A stretch of 64,000 bases of DNA from JBBSMX01 sp038232935 (GTDB lineage: Bacteria; Bacteroidota; Rhodothermia; Rhodothermales; JANQRZ01): NCBI GenBank assembly GCA_038232935.1, contig JBBSMX010000003.1:1-64000 (forward strand), written 5' to 3'. The notes beneath the pieces were generated by a model. The model worked only from the letters and a program-made list of their open reading frames with translations. It had not been told where the DNA came from and ran no database searches. The translations under genes and the position numbers were made by a program. Each line of letters starts with the position of its first letter. The first letter of the stretch is position 1. Of this stretch, positions 41,827 to 51,779 are shown one piece after another.

Positions 41827-42429
41827 CTACAGGTCGAGGTCGAAAGTGACGCGCTCGATGTCGAGCGTACCCTGACAGTCGCCGGGGTTGTCCACGACGA
41901 GGCCGGCATCGAAGTCGCCGCTGTTGAGGGCCGATTCTACGGCGCTCCGGATCTGGTCGGCGGTGAGAGACGCGCTGACGGGGCAGACCTCGGCGTCGAT
42001 GGCTTCGCAGAGCCGCGCGCGGTCGTAGTCGGCGCTGGCGTAGCCCACGGACACGGCGCTGACCACGTCGTCCACGATATCGACGGTTCCCGTCACAGCA
42101 GGCGTGGCGTCGATGAGGAGGGTAGCGGCGAGGGTGCACGTCCCCGTGGTGCCCGCCGTGCCACGCGTGGCGACCGGCGTGAACGTGACGTCGTCCCGGC
42201 TGATGATGATGTCGTCTACGCCGGGCGAGCCGGGGATGTCCTGGCCGATGCTGACCGAACTGGTCTGGTACGCGACGGCGTTGGGGGCGACGGGGATCGC
42301 GTTGCCTGCGCTACCGAGAGGAACGTCGATGTCATCGAGCCCTGCGACGCTTTCGATGGCATCGCAGCCAGTGAGCACGCACGGAGCGAAGAGGAAGACG
42401 AGAGAGAGAAAACGGGTGGTAGTTCGCAT
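41827..42429 (-). CDS. Putative secreted lipoprotein, unknown function
   Basis: A 200-residue protein. The N-terminus MRTTTRFLSLVFLFAPCVLTGC is a lipoprotein signal with the acylation cysteine in LTGC at about residue 22. The rest is a beta-rich, threonine/valine/aspartate-rich domain (TLLIDATPAVTGTVDIVDDV, SVSVGYASADYDRARLCE, LVVDNPGDCQGTLDIERVTF) with paired cysteines. No known domain was recognised. ATG 42429 is chosen in place of the longer frame from 42558, which has no signal. Diverges from recQ across a 267-base spacer containing an inverted repeat. Confidence 0.7.
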   Translation of the reverse strand: MRTTTRFLSLVFLFAPCVLTGCDAIESVAGLDDIDVPLGSAGNAIPVAPNAVAYQTSSVSIGQDIPGSPGVDDIIISRDDVTFTPVATRGTAGTTGTCTLAATLLIDATPAVTGTVDIVDDVVSAVSVGYASADYDRARLCEAIDAEVCPVSASLTADQIRSAVESALNSGDFDAGLVVDNPGDCQGTLDIERVTFDLDL

Positions 42430-42532
42430 GGGGTACGGGAGGTCACGTAGGGAAGGAACTTTGAAAGCCGGCGGTCGGACGGATGACGACCGTGCACCCA
42501 CTGCGTATCGGCACCTCGGGCTAATACATGAA

Positions 42533-42581
42533 GGCCGGCGCATCGAGACGCCCCCCACCAGGAACGTCGGATGCGCCGGCC
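42533..42581. repeat. Inverted repeat in the lipoprotein-recQ divergent spacer
   Basis: Exact 12-bp arms GGCCGGCGCATC (42533-42544) and GATGCGCCGGCC (42570-42581), continued after a mismatch by GACG / CGTC. The loop is C-rich. Located between divergent promoters, so a simple terminator role is unlikely. Confidence 0.7.
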
Positions 42582-42696
42582 GCCCCCTCCATTATCAGGG
42601 GGCCTCGATCATTATCCTGTAGCCCTAGACAAGAGCGTGCCGCCGATGTAACCTCTCGTCACTTTTTTTACCCTCGTGCTCTGAAGTCGCTCTTTT

Positions 42697-44670
<1,974 letters not shown>

Positions 44671-44690
44671 GGGCGAACGGATGCGGCCTG

Positions 44691-46181
44691 TCAGCGCACG
44701 AGCGTGACCGGCCGCGACGCCTCGAACGTTTCGCCCGTGGCGCGGACGACGTACGAGCCGCCCGGCAGCCCGGCTGCGTCGAACGTGAGCCGCCGCGTCT
44801 CGCCCGCCGCGAGGAGCCCGGTATAGAGTTCCGCCACGCGGCGGCCCAGCACGTCGAACACCGCCACCTCGACGGGCTGTGCGGTCGGGGCCGTCAGCTC
44901 CACCGTCGTGCGTGTGCCGAAGGGGTTCGGATAGGCCGTCAACGTGACGCCTTCAGTCGGCGCGGCCGTAGGGCCGGTGCCCGTCGCCTGCCCGAGGCGG
45001 GGTTGCAGCACGAACAACCCCCGGCTCATGTCGGAGACGACGACGATCCCGCTCTCGAAGAACGGATACACCCCAAACGCGCCGTCGAAGCCGGTCGCGT
45101 CGTTCTCCGGGTGCGTGTCGAAAAAGGCCGCTTCCGTGAGCGTCCCGGCGTCGATCCCGGCGAGGTCGAGGATGCGGAGGCCGGACGTGTAGTTGGCTTG
45201 AAACGCGAAGCCGTCGCGGACGAAGAGGTTGTGGTCGGTGGAGGAGGCCGGGCCGACGTACTCGAACGAGAACGCCGGCTCGTCCAAGTCCGACACGTCG
45301 AAGACGAGGGTGCGGGTGTTGGTCGAGAAGGTCGATTCGTCGAATTCGTCGTCGAGGAGGAAGTGGCGGCCGTCCTCGGTCAGCCACCCCTGGTGGGCGT
45401 AGGCCTCGTTCGGGTACGGGGAGTCGGCGATAAGGGTGGGGTTCTTCTTGTCCGTCACGTCCACAATCGCGAGCGTCCCGGTGCCCGGTGCCGAGCCGAA
45501 GCAGACCTCGGATCCCCGGTAGTCAGTGTCGGGGCCGTCATAGGTCACGCACTGGAGGTCGTGGAACTCGGAGCCGGGGTAGTGGAAGCAGCCGGCGAAC
45601 GTCGGGCTCTGCGGCTGGCGGACGTCGACGATGTGGAGCCCGTCGTCGCACGTGCCCGAGCCGGTGAAGACGAGATAGGCGAAGCCCGAGGTTTCGTCGA
45701 TTGCGATGTTGTGCGGGTCCGTCCCGTCGGTGTAGAGTGCGTCGGCGGTGAACACGGCAGGGGGACTCGTCACGTTGCGCAGCCGGGTGAGGTCGAACAC
45801 CTGTACGGGCGCGAGGCCGCTATCGGTGCCGAGGAAGACGTGGTCCGCGTACACCTTCGCGTCGCGGGCGACGGCCTGCGACGGTGCGGCCAGGGTGCCG
45901 ACGACGACGGGGGCCATCGGGTCGCTGAGGTCCACGAACGCGGTGTGGTCGTACTGGTTGATGATCGCGTACTCGACGCCCGTCTCGGGGTCCGTCCACC
46001 CCCAGATATCACTGGACGACTGGTTGAAGTCAGGCGTTGCGTTGAGCGGCAGCCGGGCGAGTAGGTCTACGTCCCGGCATGCATACTCCCCGGCCATCCC
46101 GTCCACGCACGGTACAGGCTGGGCCACGGCGAGCGAGGGCAGCAGGGCGAGGGCGAGCAGCGTGGGGCGCAGACGAGGCAT
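44691..46181 (-). CDS. Choice-of-anchor B family secreted protein with T9SS sorting domain (copy 1)
   Basis: A 496-residue protein. The signal peptide (MPRLRPTLLALALLPSLAVAQ) is followed by a LVIVD-like beta-propeller: repeated [V/I]-D-[V/L]-[S/T]-D strands (AFVDLSDPMAPVVVGTLAAP, HIVDVRQPQSPTFAGCFHY, AIVDVTDKKNPTLIADSPYP, LVFDVSDLDEPAFSFEY). The domain layout is that of choice-of-anchor B proteins. The last 80 residues are a type IX sorting domain (AYPNPFGTRTTVELTA, VAVFDVLGRRVAEL, LPGGSYVVRAT). It is expected at the cell surface or released. It is the last of three tandem paralogues on this strand; each shares DIWGWTDP and HQGWLTEDxRxF blocks. Confidence 0.88.
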   Translation of the reverse strand: MPRLRPTLLALALLPSLAVAQPVPCVDGMAGEYACRDVDLLARLPLNATPDFNQSSSDIWGWTDPETGVEYAIINQYDHTAFVDLSDPMAPVVVGTLAAPSQAVARDAKVYADHVFLGTDSGLAPVQVFDLTRLRNVTSPPAVFTADALYTDGTDPHNIAIDETSGFAYLVFTGSGTCDDGLHIVDVRQPQSPTFAGCFHYPGSEFHDLQCVTYDGPDTDYRGSEVCFGSAPGTGTLAIVDVTDKKNPTLIADSPYPNEAYAHQGWLTEDGRHFLLDDEFDESTFSTNTRTLVFDVSDLDEPAFSFEYVGPASSTDHNLFVRDGFAFQANYTSGLRILDLAGIDAGTLTEAAFFDTHPENDATGFDGAFGVYPFFESGIVVVSDMSRGLFVLQPRLGQATGTGPTAAPTEGVTLTAYPNPFGTRTTVELTAPTAQPVEVAVFDVLGRRVAELYTGLLAAGETRRLTFDAAGLPGGSYVVRATGETFEASRPVTLVR

Positions 46182-46267
46182 GATGGTGCGGTCGGGTTTA
46201 AACGATACGCGGCGGCCCGGCATGGAAGGCCGAACCGCCGCGCAGTAATCGGGGGAGGGCGGGAGGC

Positions 46268-47785
46268 TTACTCGCCGGCCTCATCCATGGACTCCATCGG
46301 CTCGGCGGCCATCCCGAGCGAAGCCGTCACCGGCGCGCTGAAGGACGTGAGCCCGTCCATGTCGAGGGCGCGGACCCGGAAGGTATGGTTGCCCTCGGCG
46401 AGGCTACCGGCGCGGAAGCGGTACATCGTCCGGTCCGACGAGGCCTGGACCGTCCCGGCCGTCGCCCAGCTTCCGTTCTGCTCGCGCTCGACGACGAACT
46501 GCGAGGCCCCGAGCTCCGGCGCGACGGTCCAGCTCAGATCGACGCCGCCGTTCCACGGGAACGCCGTGAAGGAGGCCAGCGCGAGGGGCTCGGCCCGCTC
46601 GGGGCGGACGATGAAGAGGCCGCTCTGCATGTCGCTGATGAGCACGGTCCCGCTCGCGAAGTACGGATACGTGCTCCACGCCCCGCCGAACTGGTTGGAG
46701 TTGTCGGCCGGGAACGTGTCGAAGAAGGCGATCTCCTTCATTTCGCCCTTCCCGATGTCCGAGGCGTCGAGGACGCGGAGGCCGATGCGGTAGTTCGCCT
46801 CGTAGACGGCGTTGCCGCGCACGTAGAGGTTGTGGTCGATGGACGGGTACTCGCTCAGGTGAGGTGCCATGAACTCCGGCGAGTCGAGGTCGGACACATC
46901 GAAGATGAGCGTACGCGTGTTGTTTCCGTAGCGCTGCTCGTCGAGCTCGTCGTTGCCGATGAAGTAGCGCTGGTCTTCGGTCAGCCAGCCCTGGTGGGTG
47001 TAGGCCGTGTTCGGGTAGACCGCCTGCGAGAGCTCCACGGTGTTCTTACGATCCGTCACGTCGACGATGGTGACGGTGTCCTCGTTGGAGGCGAAGCAGA
47101 TCTCGTGGCCGGTGTAGTCGGTGTCGGGGCCGGTGTAGACGACGCACTGCACGTCGTGGGTGTAGCCGTCTGCATCGAAGCAGCCGGCGAAGGTCGGGTT
47201 CAGCGGGACCGTCACGTCTACGAGGTGGAGCCCACCGGCGCACCCCTCGGACTCGCGGTTGCCGACGATGATGGCGAGGCCGGTCTCCTCGTTGATGGCG
47301 ACGTTGTGCGACTGACCTACGCGGCCGTAATGCGCGTCCTCGGTGAAGTCGACCGGCCCCTGCGTCGGAGCGACGTCGCGGAGGCGGGCGAGGTCGAAGA
47401 CCTGCATCCCGTGGCCGTCGGCCTCGCTCACGATGAAGGCGTAGCCGCCGTAGACCTTGATGTCCCGCCAGATCGTCGCGACGGTGTGCGTCGGCAGCTT
47501 GCCGAGGTAGACGGGGTTCACGGGGTCGCTGATGTCGACGAAGCCGGTGCCGTCGGCGAGGCCCATGAGGGCGTACTCCTTGCCGGTGACGGGATCGGTC
47601 CAGCCCCATACGTCGTTGCCTGCCTCGGCGTTCATCGTCGAGAGCTTGACGTGGGAGAGGAGGGTGACGTTGCCGCAGGGGTATTCCCCGGCGATCATGC
47701 CGGAGTCGTCGCAGGCGATGGACTGAGCCGTGGCAGGAAGCGCAGCCAGACAGAAGAAGGCGGAGAGGAACAGGAGCGAGCGCAT
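46268..47785 (-). CDS. Choice-of-anchor B family secreted protein with Fn3-like C-terminus (copy 2)
   Basis: A 505-residue paralogue of its neighbours: signal peptide MRSLLFLSAFFCLAALPATAQ, then the same propeller blocks (NDVWGWTDPVTGKEYALMGL, GFVDISDPVNPVYLGKLPTH, SQSHNVAINEETGL-like repeats, HQGWLTEDQRYFIGNDELDE). Unlike copies 1 and 3 it has no type IX sorting domain; the C-terminal 100 residues form a fibronectin-III-like domain (ASFTAFPWNGGVDLSWTVAP, FVVEREQNGSWATAGTVQAS) and end in an acidic tail. It may therefore be retained or anchored differently, for example through another partner. Confidence 0.88.
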   Translation of the reverse strand: MRSLLFLSAFFCLAALPATAQSIACDDSGMIAGEYPCGNVTLLSHVKLSTMNAEAGNDVWGWTDPVTGKEYALMGLADGTGFVDISDPVNPVYLGKLPTHTVATIWRDIKVYGGYAFIVSEADGHGMQVFDLARLRDVAPTQGPVDFTEDAHYGRVGQSHNVAINEETGLAIIVGNRESEGCAGGLHLVDVTVPLNPTFAGCFDADGYTHDVQCVVYTGPDTDYTGHEICFASNEDTVTIVDVTDRKNTVELSQAVYPNTAYTHQGWLTEDQRYFIGNDELDEQRYGNNTRTLIFDVSDLDSPEFMAPHLSEYPSIDHNLYVRGNAVYEANYRIGLRVLDASDIGKGEMKEIAFFDTFPADNSNQFGGAWSTYPYFASGTVLISDMQSGLFIVRPERAEPLALASFTAFPWNGGVDLSWTVAPELGASQFVVEREQNGSWATAGTVQASSDRTMYRFRAGSLAEGNHTFRVRALDMDGLTSFSAPVTASLGMAAEPMESMDEAGE

Positions 47786-47934
47786 GGGCAGAGGCAAGTT
47801 GGAAGGCTGAGCGGGCGGGGCGCGTCCGCCGGGCAAGGGGAGAACGGGTGCGAAGCTACAAACGTATCGTCGCCGACCGAAGTTCGGCCGGCGACGATAC
47901 ACGAGGGACGGTCTGGCGTTGCAGGACGGCCGGG

Positions 47935-49440
47935 CTAGCGTGTGAGCGCTACCTGCCGGGTCTCGCTGAAGCCCTCGCCGGTGACGCGGACGAAGTAGAG
48001 CCCGGCCGGAAGCGCGCTCCCGTCGAAGACGAACGAGCGTTGCTGGCCGGCTCCGAGCGTACCGTGGAAGAGGTCCGCCACGCGGCGGCCGAGCACATCG
48101 AACACGGCGACATCGACGTCCTGCGTATCGCCGAGCGTAAGCTCGAACTGCGTGCGGTCGGTGAACGGGTTCGGGTACGCCTGCGTGAGCGCGAACGTGC
48201 CGGGCGCCGTCGTGTCGACCGCATCGGTGGGGTTGCCGGGGAGCTGCGGCTCGAGGACGAAGAGGCCACCGCCCTGATCGCTCACGATCACGATCCCGCT
48301 CTCGAAGTACGGGTAGTTGCTCCACGAGCCGCCCCCGAACCCACTGGCATCGTTCGGCGGGTACGTGTCGAAGGACGCGATTTCCACTACCGGACCGCCA
48401 CCGGAGATCAGACGCCCGAGGTCGACGATGCGGAGGCCGGACGTGTAGTTGGACTGGTACGCGTAGCGCCCCTTGACGTAGAGGTTGTGGTCCGTGGAGG
48501 CGGTCGGGTGGAAGTACTCACGCAGGAACTCCGGCGAATCGAGGTCGCTCACGTCGAAGACGAGGGTGCGCGTGTTGAAGCCGAAGTTGAGCTCATCAAT
48601 CTCGTCGTTGGCGATGAAGTAGCGCTGGTCTTCGGTCAGCCAGCCCTGGTGGGTGTAGGCGTCGTTGGGATAGGGAATTTGCGACACCTGAACGGGGTTT
48701 GATTTGTCCGTCACGTCGACAATCGTGACGACAGGATCGTTTGCTGCCATGCAGATCTCGCTCCCGGTGTAATCGGTGTCGGGGCCGTCATAGACGACGC
48801 ACTGCACATCGTGGATGTAGCCGTCCTGGCTGAAGCAGCCCGCGAAGGTCGGGTTCTCCGGGTCTTGGATATCGACCATGTGGAGGCCGCCGGAGCACCC
48901 CGATTCTGACCCGCCCCCAGCACCGACGATGTAAGCGAATCCGGTTTCTTCGTTGATGGCGATGTTGTGCGAGGAGCCGATCCCGTCGTAGTGCGCCGTC
49001 TCCGAGAACGTCGTCGGGCTCGTCATCCCACGGAGCTGGGTCAAATCAAAGACCTGCACGCCGTGGTTGCTCGCCTCGCTCACGATGAAGGCGTGGTCGG
49101 CGTACACCTTGATGTCACGCCAGGTCGAGGTCTGGGTGTGGGTAGGGAGCGTGCCGAGGTAGACCGGGCTGGTCGGGATGGAGACGTCGACGAAGGCCGT
49201 GCCATTCCCGAGACCCACGAGGGCGTACTCGTTCCCCGTCGTGGGGTCCGTCCATCCCCAGATGTCGTTGGCGTAGGACGCGTTCATCTGGGGGAGCGTG
49301 ACGCGGCCGAGCAGGTCGACGGAGGCACAGGGGAAGCTATCGGCGAAGCCGTTCACGCAGGCCACTTGCTGTGCGGTTGCATTCGGGACGAGGAGGAGGG
49401 CGAGCAGCAGGAGCGAGCAGGCCGAAGCAAAACGGTTCAT
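47935..49440 (-). CDS. Choice-of-anchor B family secreted protein with T9SS sorting domain (copy 3)
   Basis: A 501-residue paralogue, nearest in sequence to copy 2 in the propeller (NDIWGWTDPTTGNEYALVGL, STWRDIKVYADHAFIVSEAS, AYTHQGWLTEDQRYFIANDE) but ending in a type IX sorting domain (AYPNPFTDRTQFELTL, VAVFDVLGRRVADLF, LPAGLYFVRVTGEGF) like copy 1. Signal peptide MNRFASACSLLLLALLLVPNAT. First of the tandem on this strand; the spacers (149 and 86 bp) contain no clear promoter or terminator. Confidence 0.88.
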   Translation of the reverse strand: MNRFASACSLLLLALLLVPNATAQQVACVNGFADSFPCASVDLLGRVTLPQMNASYANDIWGWTDPTTGNEYALVGLGNGTAFVDVSIPTSPVYLGTLPTHTQTSTWRDIKVYADHAFIVSEASNHGVQVFDLTQLRGMTSPTTFSETAHYDGIGSSHNIAINEETGFAYIVGAGGGSESGCSGGLHMVDIQDPENPTFAGCFSQDGYIHDVQCVVYDGPDTDYTGSEICMAANDPVVTIVDVTDKSNPVQVSQIPYPNDAYTHQGWLTEDQRYFIANDEIDELNFGFNTRTLVFDVSDLDSPEFLREYFHPTASTDHNLYVKGRYAYQSNYTSGLRIVDLGRLISGGGPVVEIASFDTYPPNDASGFGGGSWSNYPYFESGIVIVSDQGGGLFVLEPQLPGNPTDAVDTTAPGTFALTQAYPNPFTDRTQFELTLGDTQDVDVAVFDVLGRRVADLFHGTLGAGQQRSFVFDGSALPAGLYFVRVTGEGFSETRQVALTR

Positions 49441-49489
49441 CCGGGTAGGGGTCGAGTTTAGTTGGTGGATTTCGGGGCCGAGGGAGGGA

Positions 49490-49996
49490 CTACGGTGCAG
49501 CAAGACGCTGATACGGCGCACCCTCGAAGCGGTTCGCGGTGCGGTTTTTTCTGACATCGTCGGCACGGAACACGCGGCCGTTCATGGCGACGAAGATGCC
49601 CGGCGGGAGGAGCTGCACGGCGGCCACCGCGAACCCGATGTTGAACTCGGCGTCCGTTCCTTTGAACCGCGCCGGGCTGAGGGAGCCGACGAACACGACG
49701 GTCTTACCCCCCGTGTCGCCGAGTGCGCGGGCCGTCTCCACCATCGTGTCGGTGCCGTGGGTGATGAGGATGCGGGGGCAAGACTCGGCGCGCACGTGCT
49801 CCGCGATGAGTGCGCGGTCGGCGTCGGTGAGGTCCAGGCTGTCCTTTCGCATCAGCGTCTCCACCTCGACCTCCACCGTCGCCCCCACGTCGCGGAGGAT
49901 CTCGCGGACCTGCGGGTCGCCCACTTCGTAGTCGCTGCGGGCGTCGAAGTAGATTTTGTCAATCGTGCCGCCGGTGGTGAAGACCTTGATGCACAC
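49490..49996 (-). CDS. Short asparaginase-domain protein
   Basis: A 168-residue protein equal to the N-terminal catalytic half of L-asparaginase. Both active-site threonine motifs are present: VFTTGGTIDK at the N-terminus and ILITHGTDTMVETA mid-protein, plus VVFVGSLSPARF. The C-terminal domain of full-length enzymes (about 330 residues) is missing, as in some bacterial short homologues. A GTG at 49996 is chosen because conservation begins at CIKVFTTGG; there is no ATG nearby. Last gene of the minus-strand block that includes hisG and possibly the trp genes. Activity is uncertain. Confidence 0.75.
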   Translation of the reverse strand: MCIKVFTTGGTIDKIYFDARSDYEVGDPQVREILRDVGATVEVEVETLMRKDSLDLTDADRALIAEHVRAESCPRILITHGTDTMVETARALGDTGGKTVVFVGSLSPARFKGTDAEFNIGFAVAAVQLLPPGIFVAMNGRVFRADDVRKNRTANRFEGAPYQRLAAP

Positions 49997-50093
49997 GCGG
50001 GTTCGGGTTCGGGAGTCGGATATCGGTAGGAGGCGGAAGCTACGGCAGTGTCCGGCGATCTGCTGCACGATGATCGGCCCGTCCCGCGGTCGC

Positions 50094-50414
50094 TCAGTTG
50101 GTAGGCACGGTAGCACGCTGATCGCTGAGGAGCCGGTCGAGCGCGCGTTCGTAGAGCGGTTGGTAGGTGGCGGGGTGGCGGGCATAGTAGTCGAGCGCGC
50201 GGTGGAAGGCGACGGTGTCGGTGCCGACTTCGGCGAGGGCAGCGGCGCGGAGGCTGTCGCGCGGTTCGCCCGTCCGCGAAGCCCTCGCATCGGCGAGGTG
50301 GGTTCCGACGAGCACCTCGACCATGAGGCTGTCCGAGAGGCCGGGGGCGGACGGCCCCCGTGCATCGCAGCCGGCCCAGAGCAGGAGCCCGAGACACAGC
50401 GTGGGCCTACGCAT
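50094..50414 (-). CDS. DUF4296-like lipoprotein
   Basis: A 106-residue protein with a lipoprotein signal (MRRPTLCLGLLLWAGCDARG, acylation cysteine at 16). The mature part (SLMVEVLVGTHLADARAS, VAFHRALDYYARHPATYQPL, YERALDRLL) fits DUF4296, a Bacteroidota lipoprotein family of unknown function in which a helical H-L-A-[DE]-A stretch and a Y-Y-x-x-H-P block recur. Its start overlaps the end of the AtuA-like gene by 8 bases, so the two are translationally linked. Confidence 0.75.
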   Translation of the reverse strand: MRRPTLCLGLLLWAGCDARGPSAPGLSDSLMVEVLVGTHLADARASRTGEPRDSLRAAALAEVGTDTVAFHRALDYYARHPATYQPLYERALDRLLSDQRATVPTN

Positions 50415-50748
50415 CCACCTGTGTCAGTACGTCCTCCGGTACGTCTACCTCCATGCGGAGGAGGTGGGCGGCGTACGTCTTGCCCTGCGCGTCGAGCTTG
50501 AGCGAGACGGTGCCGCCGCCGCCGAGCGCTTCGTGCAGCAGGAAGTTCAGCGCACCCAGATTCTCTAACTCGAAGCGCTCCACCTCGCCTGCGCACATCG
50601 GGCCGAAGTGTGCCTTGACGCGCTCGGCGGTGACGTACTCGCGCAGGAACGGATAGACCTTCGGGTCGCGGGCGATCAGCCCGACGTTGACGGCGTCACC
50701 CTTGTCGCCGCTGCGGGCGTGGGCGATGTCCAGGAGTTTCGTTTTCAA
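50407..50748 (-). CDS. AtuA C-terminal-like (ferredoxin-fold) protein
   Basis: A 113-residue protein from a TTG start at 50748 (LKTKLLDIAHARSGDKGDAV); no ATG lies in range. The AHARSGDKGDAVNVGLIARD motif and the GALNFLLHEALGGGGTVSLKLDAQGK end are those of the small domain that follows or accompanies AtuA/DUF1446 acyl-CoA-related enzymes of acyclic terpene and other catabolic routes. Here the small domain stands alone; no DUF1446 partner is in the window. Lies between hisG and the DUF4296-like gene. Confidence 0.75.
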   Translation of the reverse strand: MKTKLLDIAHARSGDKGDAVNVGLIARDPKVYPFLREYVTAERVKAHFGPMCAGEVERFELENLGALNFLLHEALGGGGTVSLKLDAQGKTYAAHLLRMEVDVPEDVLTQVDA

Positions 50749-50792
50749 CGGCTCGATGGGGTTGTAGGGGTGAGGCCCGAAGATAGCAGCGG

Positions 50793-51716
50793 CTACGGGA
50801 TGATTTTGTCGATGGGGTACTCGAGAATCCCCTCGGCCCCGGCGCGTTTCAGTTCGGGGATGAGGCGGCGCACCTGCCGCTCTTCGATCACCGTCTCCAC
50901 GGCCAGCCACCCGTCTGAGAACAGGGGCGAGACGGTCGGGGTGCGGAGCGCGGGGAGCAGCTCGACGATCCGATTCACATTCTCCTTTCGAACGTTCATC
51001 TTGAGCCCGACGCGACCCTCGGCGCGGATGGCCCCGTCCATCAGGAGCGCGATGTTCTCGATTTTCTCCCGCTTCCACGGGTCCGCCCACGCTGCTTTGT
51101 TGGCGATGAGCTGCGTGTTTGATTCGAGCAGGACTTCGACGATGCGGAGGTTGTTGGCCCGGAGCGAGTTGCCCGTCTCCGTCACCTCGACGATGGCGTC
51201 CACGAGGTCCGGCGCTTTCACCTCCGTCGCGCCCCATGAGAACTCCACGTCGGCCTCGACGCCGTTGTCGGCCAGCCAGCGCTTCGTGAGGTTCACGACT
51301 TCGGTGGCGATCCGCTTGCCCGCGAGGTCGTGGACGCTGTGGATGTCCGAGTCGGCGGGCACGGCGAGCACCCAGCGGACCGGCCGCATCGACGCCTTCG
51401 AGTAGATGAGGTCGGCGACGACGTGGACATCGGCGTCCGTCTCGGCGATCCAGTCGAGTCCAGTGATGCCGGCGTCGAACACGCCGTCCTCGACGTAGCG
51501 CGCCATCTCCTGCGCGCGGACGAGCATGGCCGTCAGCTCGTCGTCGTCGATGGAGGGGAAGTAGGAGCGGCTGGCGACGGAGAAGTGGAAGCCCGCTTTT
51601 GCGAGGAGGTCGAACGTGGACGCCTGGAGGCTGCCTTTGGGCAGGCCGAGGCGGAGCACCTGTGTTTCGGCGGTACCATTCGTGGAGGTCGAGGCGGGAG
51701 CGGTTTTGACAGGCAT
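50793..51716 (-). CDS. hisG: ATP phosphoribosyltransferase (HisG, long form)
   Basis: A 307-residue enzyme catalysing the first step of histidine synthesis, joining ATP and PRPP. Blocks seen are RLGLPKGSLQASTFDLLAKA, VFDAGITGLDWIAE, KRIATEVVNLTKRWLADNGV, and the PRPP-loop region IVEVTETGNSLRANNL. The C-terminal 90 residues (IENIALLMDGAIRAEGRVGL...LPALRTPTVSPLFSDGWLAV) form the regulatory ACT-like domain of the long, HisZ-independent class, usually feedback-inhibited by histidine. ATG 51716 is chosen; the N-terminal 20 residues are Ser/Thr-rich and nonconserved. No other his gene is near; a GTAGGGGC palindrome lies directly upstream. Confidence 0.93.
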   Translation of the reverse strand: MPVKTAPASTSTNGTAETQVLRLGLPKGSLQASTFDLLAKAGFHFSVASRSYFPSIDDDELTAMLVRAQEMARYVEDGVFDAGITGLDWIAETDADVHVVADLIYSKASMRPVRWVLAVPADSDIHSVHDLAGKRIATEVVNLTKRWLADNGVEADVEFSWGATEVKAPDLVDAIVEVTETGNSLRANNLRIVEVLLESNTQLIANKAAWADPWKREKIENIALLMDGAIRAEGRVGLKMNVRKENVNRIVELLPALRTPTVSPLFSDGWLAVETVIEERQVRRLIPELKRAGAEGILEYPIDKIIP

Positions 51717-51749
51717 GCGAGAAGGGATAAGGGAGTGACGTGACATGGG

Positions 51750-51775
51750 TAGCGGGTTTCAAACCCGCCCCTACG
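51750..51775. repeat. GTAGGGGC-type palindrome, copy 5
   Basis: Centre CGGGTTTCAAACCCG is palindromic; the right end GCCCCTAC equals the other copies, and the left end is shortened to GTAG. It lies in the 63-base spacer between the DUF4837-like gene and hisG. Confidence 0.7.
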
Positions 51776-51779
51776 GAGG

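Noticed and set aside
49991..50040. One-sided run GGGTTCGGGTTCGGGAGTCGG upstream of the asparaginase gene that looks like heptameric words.
   Set aside because: No inverted partner arm exists and the period is lost after two or three words; a true member of the hairpin family is not supported.
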